Below, in pieces: positions 7,336 through 11,021 of a DNA stretch of 11,021 bases. Origin of the DNA: Acidobacteriota bacterium (GTDB taxonomy: Bacteria; Acidobacteriota; Terriglobia; Terriglobales; SCQP01). The translations under genes and the position numbers were made by a program. The stretch's first letter is position 1. Each line of letters begins with the position of its first letter. The stretch spans positions 1 to 11,021 of the forward strand of contig JAKAOE010000022.1 in assembly GCA_021823305.1 (NCBI GenBank), given 5' to 3'. The notes beneath the pieces are model-generated. The model ran no database searches. It saw only the letters and a program-made list of their open reading frames with translations, and had not been told where the DNA came from.

Positions 7336-9558
7336 TCAATAGTGCAGCCGGTAGCGCAGCTCCACGTACACCTGGCGCGGGTACTGCCAGTGCGTGCCGC
7401 CGAAGGTGTTGCTGTTGTCCAGCAGGAAGCTGGCGTTCAGCAGGTTGGTGGCGTCGAGGCTGAGCGACAGCCGGTCGCCGAATTCGCGCCCCAGCGACAG
7501 GCCCACGGTCGAGTGCGGCGGCAGGTGCGCCGGGCCGTTGCCGTTCAGGAAGCCGCTGCCGAAGCTGTACACGCCCGAGGCCCAGGCGTGGCCGGGCAGG
7601 CCGGTGCTATAGACCGCGTGGAAAGTGTTGCGCTGATCATGGTCGAGGTAGAAAAAGCCGGTGGGTGCGAACTCCACCAGACCCCCCGTGACCGGTCCCG
7701 CTCCCAGCGCGATCTGGTTCGACCAGGTCAGCGTCAGCCGCCCGCCGTATTGCATCACCGGTGAGGTCAGGCTGGTTTCGTTGCCGGTGATGCGGGCGGC
7801 GGCGTCGGTCAGCGGCAGGAAGATGTCGGAGTTGCCGATCTCGTCGTGGTCGAGGAAGTTGGTGGCGTCGGTGCGAAAGTGATCGAAGTTCAGCGCCCAG
7901 CCATGGAAGGGAATCGCCAGCCCGGCGTCCCACTGCCGGTCGCGCTCGCCGTGCAGCGGCGTGAAGCCGTAGCCCTGCTGCAGCGCGAACGCCAGGATGG
8001 GCCCGCTAACGGTGTCGAGCGGCGGCTCCTGGTAGTAGCACGCGTAATAGCCGTGCAGCGTCCAGTGCACCCGCGGCAGCACGACGGCGGCGCTCAGGCG
8101 CGGGTCGGTGGCGTGCTCGGAGATCAGGCCGCTGTAGTGGCTGTAGCGCAGGCCGGCGTCGAGCGTCAGCCAGGCGTAGGGCTTGAAGGTGTCCTCGATG
8201 TAGGGGTCCTCGGCCGTGGCCGAGGGTGACTCGGCCACGTCGGCCGCGGCGGGCGCGCCCGGCGTCACCGGGTTCGCCGCCAGCGCGAAGCGCGTGGCGT
8301 CGTGCTGCCCCCAGAGGAACACGCCGGTGTTGAGCGTGTTGGCGCCGCCCAGCGGCAGCGTCGCACCGGTCATCATGCCGTAGTACTGCGAGCGGCGGTT
8401 GTCGTTGAGGATGAACGGCGTGTCGTTGGGGCCGCCGATGTAGTCGGCGCGGTTGTAGTGATAAAACGGCGTGAACGTGAGCAGACCGCCGCCGCCGGTG
8501 ACGTGCGTCCAAGTCATGCCCAGCAGGCCGTCGCGCTCGCGGTCCACGTCGGCGATGCCCGCCGCCTGCTGCGCCGCGGTGTTGGGAATTTGGTAGGACT
8601 CGCCGCGCAGCGAGGCGATGAAGCGGAACTGGTTGTGCGGCGAGGCGTTGAACAGCGCCGAAGCCATGCCGCCCAGGCTGCCGGTGTTGTCGTGCAGCAC
8701 CTGCGCGGCCGGCGCGTTGAGGCCGAGGTTCGAGAAGTTGCCGGCCAGGCTGGTGTAGTAGGCGAGGCGGTCGGTGTGGCTGGCGAGGCTGAGCTGGTCG
8801 TTGGTCTGGTGGAAGTTGCCGTAGGAGGCGACCAGCTCCGCGCGGTTGTTGTCGCTGAAGCCACTGGGCGTGATGGCGTTGAAGAAGCCGTAGATGCGGT
8901 CGCCGTACTCGGCCGAGTAGCCGCCGGTCTCCACCTGCAGATGCTCGATGTTGGTCGGCGCCACCGAGGGGCCGACGTTGCTGGCGATGTTGGTGTTCAG
9001 CACCGGAATCCCGTCCACGAACCACGACTCCTGGTGGCCGCCGCGCACGTGCAGCATGTCGTGCACCATGGTGGCGCCGGGCACATAGTCGGTGACCATG
9101 GCGACGCTGTTCGCCTGGTCGGCGCCCGGCGTGCGCGCGATCTGCGTCCGGCTGACCGCGGTCTGGGTGGTCGAGGTCTGGGTGTTGAGCCGCTCCGCCT
9201 TGGCGCGCACGGTGACCACTTGCGTCGCCGCCGCCGGATGCAGCATCAGGTGCAGGATCGGGCTGGCGCCCGCGCGCACCGCAATCAACTGGATCGTGGC
9301 CCGGAAGCCGCGCACCTGCGCGGTGATGGAGTAGCGGCCGTCCGGGACGGCGCTGAACTGGAACTCGCCGTTGGCGTTGCTCGTCGCCCGCCGCGGCGGT
9401 GCGCCGGCGGATGCCGCCAGATTGCGCAGCGCGACCGCCGCGCCGGGGATGGGACGGTGATTGGGATCGTGAACGACGCCGCGCACGGTAGCCACCTGCG
9501 CCGAGCCGAGAATCGGGAACAACAGACCAATGGCCGCAAGGCCACGCAAGCCATGCAT
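7336..9558 (-). CDS. TonB-dependent receptor with carboxypeptidase-regulatory-like N-terminus (740 aa)
   Basis: An AGGAG lies 7 nt before the ATG at 9558. Residues 1-20 are a Sec signal peptide with cleavage expected after GSA. Residues 22-108 are a carboxypeptidase-regulatory-like beta-sandwich (VRGVVHDPNHRPIPGAAV, NANGEFQFSAVPDGRYSI). A plug domain (about 125-235) carries the hallmark HVRGGHQESWFVDGIPV and later ETGGYSAEYGDR. The remainder is a beta-barrel of alternating aromatic strands ending in LRYRLHY, with the terminal aromatic that the BAM machinery recognises. At 740 aa it is shorter than the approximately 1000-1200 aa Oar-like receptors often seen in this phylum. No clear TonB box is visible, and no substrate can be named. 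It shares orientation with the upstream Cys-rich gene (96-nt gap) and converges with the HTH regulator, with 31 bp between stops and no obvious terminator there. Confidence 0.93.
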   Translation of the reverse strand: MHGLRGLAAIGLLFPILGSAQVATVRGVVHDPNHRPIPGAAVALRNLAASAGAPPRRATSNANGEFQFSAVPDGRYSITAQVRGFRATIQLIAVRAGASPILHLMLHPAAATQVVTVRAKAERLNTQTSTTQTAVSRTQIARTPGADQANSVAMVTDYVPGATMVHDMLHVRGGHQESWFVDGIPVLNTNIASNVGPSVAPTNIEHLQVETGGYSAEYGDRIYGFFNAITPSGFSDNNRAELVASYGNFHQTNDQLSLASHTDRLAYYTSLAGNFSNLGLNAPAAQVLHDNTGSLGGMASALFNASPHNQFRFIASLRGESYQIPNTAAQQAAGIADVDRERDGLLGMTWTHVTGGGGLLTFTPFYHYNRADYIGGPNDTPFILNDNRRSQYYGMMTGATLPLGGANTLNTGVFLWGQHDATRFALAANPVTPGAPAAADVAESPSATAEDPYIEDTFKPYAWLTLDAGLRYSHYSGLISEHATDPRLSAAVVLPRVHWTLHGYYACYYQEPPLDTVSGPILAFALQQGYGFTPLHGERDRQWDAGLAIPFHGWALNFDHFRTDATNFLDHDEIGNSDIFLPLTDAAARITGNETSLTSPVMQYGGRLTLTWSNQIALGAGPVTGGLVEFAPTGFFYLDHDQRNTFHAVYSTGLPGHAWASGVYSFGSGFLNGNGPAHLPPHSTVGLSLGREFGDRLSLSLDATNLLNASFLLDNSNTFGGTHWQYPRQVYVELRYRLHY

Positions 9559-9565
9559 GTGAAGG

Positions 9566-9570
9566 CTCCT
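9566..9570 (-). promoter_or_regulatory. Shine-Dalgarno AGGAG of the TonB-dependent receptor
   Basis: AGGAG on the minus strand is 7 nt from the ATG at 9558. It lies at the 3' end of a GC-rich leader with several competing hairpins, so its accessibility may depend on the upstream fold. Confidence 0.75.
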
Positions 9571-9587
9571 GGGGACGGCGCCGCGCG

Positions 9588-9654
9588 CCGCCGGTTCCGG
9601 CAGACACTCCAGGGAGGCCGCCTCCCACCGGCGGACTCCAGAATGGCGGAGTGT
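9588..9654 (-). promoter_or_regulatory. Structured leader upstream of the TonB receptor with alternative hairpins
   Basis: In the minus-strand RNA the 5' segment ACACTCC (9654-9648) can pair with GGAGTGT (9610-9604), enclosing a 6-bp GGGAGG/CCTCCC hairpin (9612-9626). Alternatively its ACTCC can pair locally with GGAGT (9640-9636). The two pairings exclude each other. A further 8-bp complementarity (9588-9595 with 9627-9634) competes with the long-range stem. It does not resemble a cobalamin or other riboswitch I know. The complementarity is seen; a regulatory role is inferred and GC-rich chance pairing is possible. Confidence 0.4.
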
Positions 9655-10008
9655 TCAGGCGGTGGGCGGATGGAAGACGGCGGCGGGCCAGCCCGCCAGC
9701 GCGCGCGTGGGCGCCGGCGGTAGCGCATCACCGGGCAGCGCTGCGAGCGCGATGCGCGGCGCCGGCGGCATCGGCACCACCGGAATCAGCGGCGTCGGCA
9801 GCGTGAGGACGACGTGCGCTTGGGCGCAGCAGGCCGGCGTGGCGCCGCAGTGCCCGCGCATCGGGCAGCTCGTCGGGCAGCTCATGGCGCAGCTCATGCC
9901 CCAGCAGCAGATCGGATAGCCGCCGGTGGTCAGCGTCCAGCTCAGCGGCGGCAGCAGCAGAATGGCCGCCAGATACGCCAAACCGCACTTGCGCTTGCGC
10001 GAGACCAC
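9655..10008 (-). CDS. Small exported Cys-rich protein of unknown function (117 aa)
   Basis: The frame opens with GTG at 10008 and closes with TGA at 9657-9655. A basic start (SRKRK, residues 3-7) precedes a hydrophobic stretch (10-26), giving a signal peptide or membrane anchor. Residues 34-61 contain eight Cys in a dense pattern (CC, then CxxxCxxxC, then C and CC) with Met and His nearby, and the last 50 residues are Ala/Pro-rich. Such a Cys/Met/His cluster suggests soft-metal binding or heavy disulfide bonding, but I do not recognise a family. It lies 96 nt upstream of the TonB-dependent receptor on the same strand, so a joint transcript is plausible. No clear Shine-Dalgarno precedes the GTG, and the true start could lie slightly elsewhere. 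The opposite strand is also open here, so the call rests on the signal-like N-terminus and the Cys pattern. Confidence 0.6.
   Translation of the reverse strand: MVSRKRKCGLAYLAAILLLPPLSWTLTTGGYPICCWGMSCAMSCPTSCPMRGHCGATPACCAQAHVVLTLPTPLIPVVPMPPAPRIALAALPGDALPPAPTRALAGWPAAVFHPPTA
9865..9900 (-). repeat. 12-bp tandem repeat inside the Cys-rich gene
   Basis: GCAGCTC recurs at 9865, 9877 and 9889 on the plus strand, exactly 12 bp apart, with a partly similar surrounding unit. On the coding strand this yields successive four-residue units MSCA, MSCP and TSCP, producing the CxxxCxxxC ladder. It looks like a small slippage expansion. Confidence 0.6.
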
Positions 10009-10060
10009 AATGGCTTCAGTTTACCATCCGGTGCTGGCGGGCCCGCGATCGGGCGGCCGT

Positions 10061-10480
10061 TTAGGCGGTCAGCAGCGCCAGCGCGGGGAAGTCGCTCGCG
10101 TATGCGCCCGCGTCCAGGGTCGCCAGCCGGTCGGCGTGGAGTTGCGCATGCGCGCCGATCAGAAAATCCGCCAGGATCCGGCGCGGCGCTCCCCCACCGG
10201 ACCGCCTCCTGCGGTTCGCGTAGGCGGCGAACGCCAGCCCCGCCAACTCCCACGCCGCCACCCCCAACTCGAAGTCGACCTCGACCCCAGTGTCCCGCAG
10301 GAACGCGTTCACGAACTCGGCGCTCGCGTGCGGGTGCGCGAGGAGCTCGGCGTAGACCGCCCCCGAGATCGCCAAGCCCCCCGCGTCGCGGCACCGGCGG
10401 AGCAAGGCCGCGACCGCCGGCGCGAGCCGCCCCGCCGACCACAGGCCGGAGATGACGTTGGTATCGAGCGCGGTCCTCAA
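10061..10480 (-). CDS. vapC: VapC-type PIN-domain ribonuclease toxin (139 aa)
   Basis: This PIN-domain protein opens with ALDTNVISGL. The expected acidic metal ligands are visible: D6, E45 (in VYAELLAHP), D105 (in ILADFLIGAHA), D123 (in LATLDAGAY) and D130. The length fits VapC toxins, which cleave RNA, often tRNA or rRNA, when freed from their antitoxin. The start is TTG at 10480; it overlaps the antitoxin stop as TTGA (10477-10480), an arrangement that implies translational coupling and gives the toxin a weak start. There is no strong Shine-Dalgarno. All catalytic residues appear present, so it is probably active. It is the second gene of a two-gene unit; the next gene downstream begins 52 nt past its stop. 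The cellular target cannot be read from sequence. Confidence 0.92.
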   Translation of the reverse strand: MRTALDTNVISGLWSAGRLAPAVAALLRRCRDAGGLAISGAVYAELLAHPHASAEFVNAFLRDTGVEVDFELGVAAWELAGLAFAAYANRRRRSGGGAPRRILADFLIGAHAQLHADRLATLDAGAYASDFPALALLTA

Positions 10481-10728
10481 GGCCCGTCCCCGTCGCGCAA
10501 TTGCCGCAGCCAGCGCTGGATTTCCCGCCGGCCGCCGGGGAACGTGCCGAGCGCGCCCACGTACTTCGCCAGCGGATCGGCACCGCCGCGGGCGGGCCTC
10601 AGAACGACGCGGCCACCCTCCACCGCGAACTCGACGCGGTCGCCGGCGCGCACCCCCAGCCGCCGGCGGATCTCTTGCGGCACCGTGATCTGGCCTTTGC
10701 TGCTGAGTTTGCTGGATGCGCTCGCCAT
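10477..10728 (-). CDS. vapB: AbrB/SpoVT-type antitoxin of the VapC pair (83 aa)
   Basis: Residues 7-50 form a swapped-hairpin AbrB/SpoVT/MazE DNA-binding domain (KLSSKGQITVPQEIRRRLGVRAGDRVEF.VEGGRVVLRP). The C-terminal 51-83 segment (DPLAKYVGAL..., then a basic and Trp-containing amphipathic stretch) is the expected toxin-wrapping tail. The ATG at 10728 is the first codon giving the full domain. No clear Shine-Dalgarno is visible; an AT-rich stretch with a -10-like TATTCT (10750-10745) lies just upstream. The gene precedes and overlaps the PIN toxin by 4 nt, the classical antitoxin-first order. It should neutralise the toxin and repress its own promoter, probably through the palindrome at 10729-10756. 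Confidence 0.92.
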   Translation of the reverse strand: MASASSKLSSKGQITVPQEIRRRLGVRAGDRVEFAVEGGRVVLRPARGGADPLAKYVGALGTFPGGRREIQRWLRQLRDGDGP

Positions 10729-10756
10729 AGATGCTTGAAAGTAAAGAATAGCATCT
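10729..10756. promoter_or_regulatory. Palindromic operator of the toxin-antitoxin unit
   Basis: AGATGCT at 10729-10735 and AGCATCT at 10750-10756 form a perfect 7-bp inverted repeat with a 14-bp AT-rich spacer. It abuts the antitoxin start codon and covers the presumed promoter. The AT-richness stands out in this GC-rich DNA. Autoregulatory binding by the AbrB-type antitoxin is expected from the family; the site itself is seen. Confidence 0.65.
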
Positions 10757-10802
10757 TTACCACCGCAGCGAGCCGCGGGACGCCGCGTGCGTAAGCTTCC
10801 GT

Positions 10803-11021
10803 TCAGTGCCCGCGCGGCGCGCCGAGCGCCTGTTGCAGCAGCCGCTGCGCCGCCTGCAGCTCGGCGCCGGCCTGGGCGAACTGGCCCTGCGCGGTGAGGG
10901 TCTGGTAGCGTTGCAGGTGCGCCGCCACTTGCTGCAGCAGCGCCCGGTTGGCGGCCGCGGCGGCGATCCCGCCCGCCGGCGTGGCCGGCGGGGCGCCGGC
11001 CGCCGCCGCCGCGGACGCGCC
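10803..11021 (-). CDS. C-terminal 72 residues of a truncated gene, possibly UPF0182-type membrane protein
   Basis: An open minus-strand frame enters at the window edge and ends with TGA at 10805-10803; its start lies outside the window. The visible part is a low-complexity Ala/Pro/Gly stretch (1-24) and then an amphipathic helical tail: ANRALLQQVAAHLQRYQ, followed by LTAQGQFAQAGAELQAAQ and a short end. A tail of the form A..hy..l..G.fa..G.EL..l...L after an Ala/Pro-rich linker resembles the C-terminus of UPF0182 (COG1615) membrane proteins, but with so little sequence another helical protein is possible. It ends 74 nt before the antitoxin start, in the same orientation. Confidence 0.7.
   Translation of the reverse strand, partial: GASAAAAAGAPPATPAGGIAAAAANRALLQQVAAHLQRYQTLTAQGQFAQAGAELQAAQRLLQQALGAPRGH

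Noticed and set aside
8006..9628. 540-codon minus-strand frame overlapping the TonB receptor
   Set aside because: Out-of-frame shadow with Arg/Gln/His-rich composition and no recognisable domain.
9559..9654. Cobalamin or similar riboswitch upstream of the TonB receptor
   Set aside because: The leader is only 96 nt and lacks any recognisable conserved riboswitch core; only simple complementary segments are present.
8302..9723. 473-codon plus-strand open frame opposite the TonB receptor
   Set aside because: Val/Arg/Gly-rich sequence without domain signature; the receptor motifs on the minus strand are unambiguous.
9926..10738. 270-codon plus-strand frame across the toxin-antitoxin region
   Set aside because: Antisense shadow of the PIN toxin and AbrB-type antitoxin; no coherent domain.

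Overview
The window is GC-rich DNA whose gene content points to an acidobacterium. This is an inference from family composition, with no rRNA or marker gene in view. The main reasons are a regulator starting with the motif SWKEIAAYLGR..VQLWEK fused to a membrane helix, a long chain of putative-Ig repeats on a lipoprotein, and a TonB-dependent receptor with an N-terminal carboxypeptidase-regulatory-like domain. All three are recurrent in Acidobacteriota.

Layout, left to right. A structured inverted repeat (5-126) sits at the end of a giant minus-strand lipoprotein gene (124-5115, 1663 aa) carrying about ten putative-Ig repeats followed by carboxypeptidase-regulatory-like, FN3-like and EF-hand-like parts. 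A 146-bp divergent intergenic region holds a candidate multi-half-site operator and a sigma70-like promoter. The plus-strand gene at 5262-7304 encodes a one-component, membrane-anchored regulator: cytoplasmic HTH, one TM helix, beta-propeller-like repeats and a C-terminal LamG/jelly-roll domain. It converges, with a 31-bp gap, on a minus-strand TonB-dependent receptor (7336-9558). Upstream of the receptor on the same strand lies a small Cys-rich exported protein (9655-10008), separated by a 96-nt leader that can fold in two mutually exclusive ways. Next come a VapC-type PIN toxin (10061-10480) and its AbrB/SpoVT-type antitoxin (10477-10728) with a 4-nt TTGA overlap and a palindromic operator just before the antitoxin start. 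The window ends in the C-terminus of a further minus-strand gene (10803-11021), possibly a UPF0182-type membrane protein.

How they may work together (inference): the regulator presents a propeller plus lectin-like sensor to the periplasm and could control itself and the divergent giant lipoprotein through the CGCAAC half-site array. The receptor and the Cys-rich protein look like a two-gene outer-membrane uptake or metal-related unit. The toxin-antitoxin pair is a separate, self-regulated module. No RNA genes, CRISPR arrays, transposase genes or phage genes were seen.
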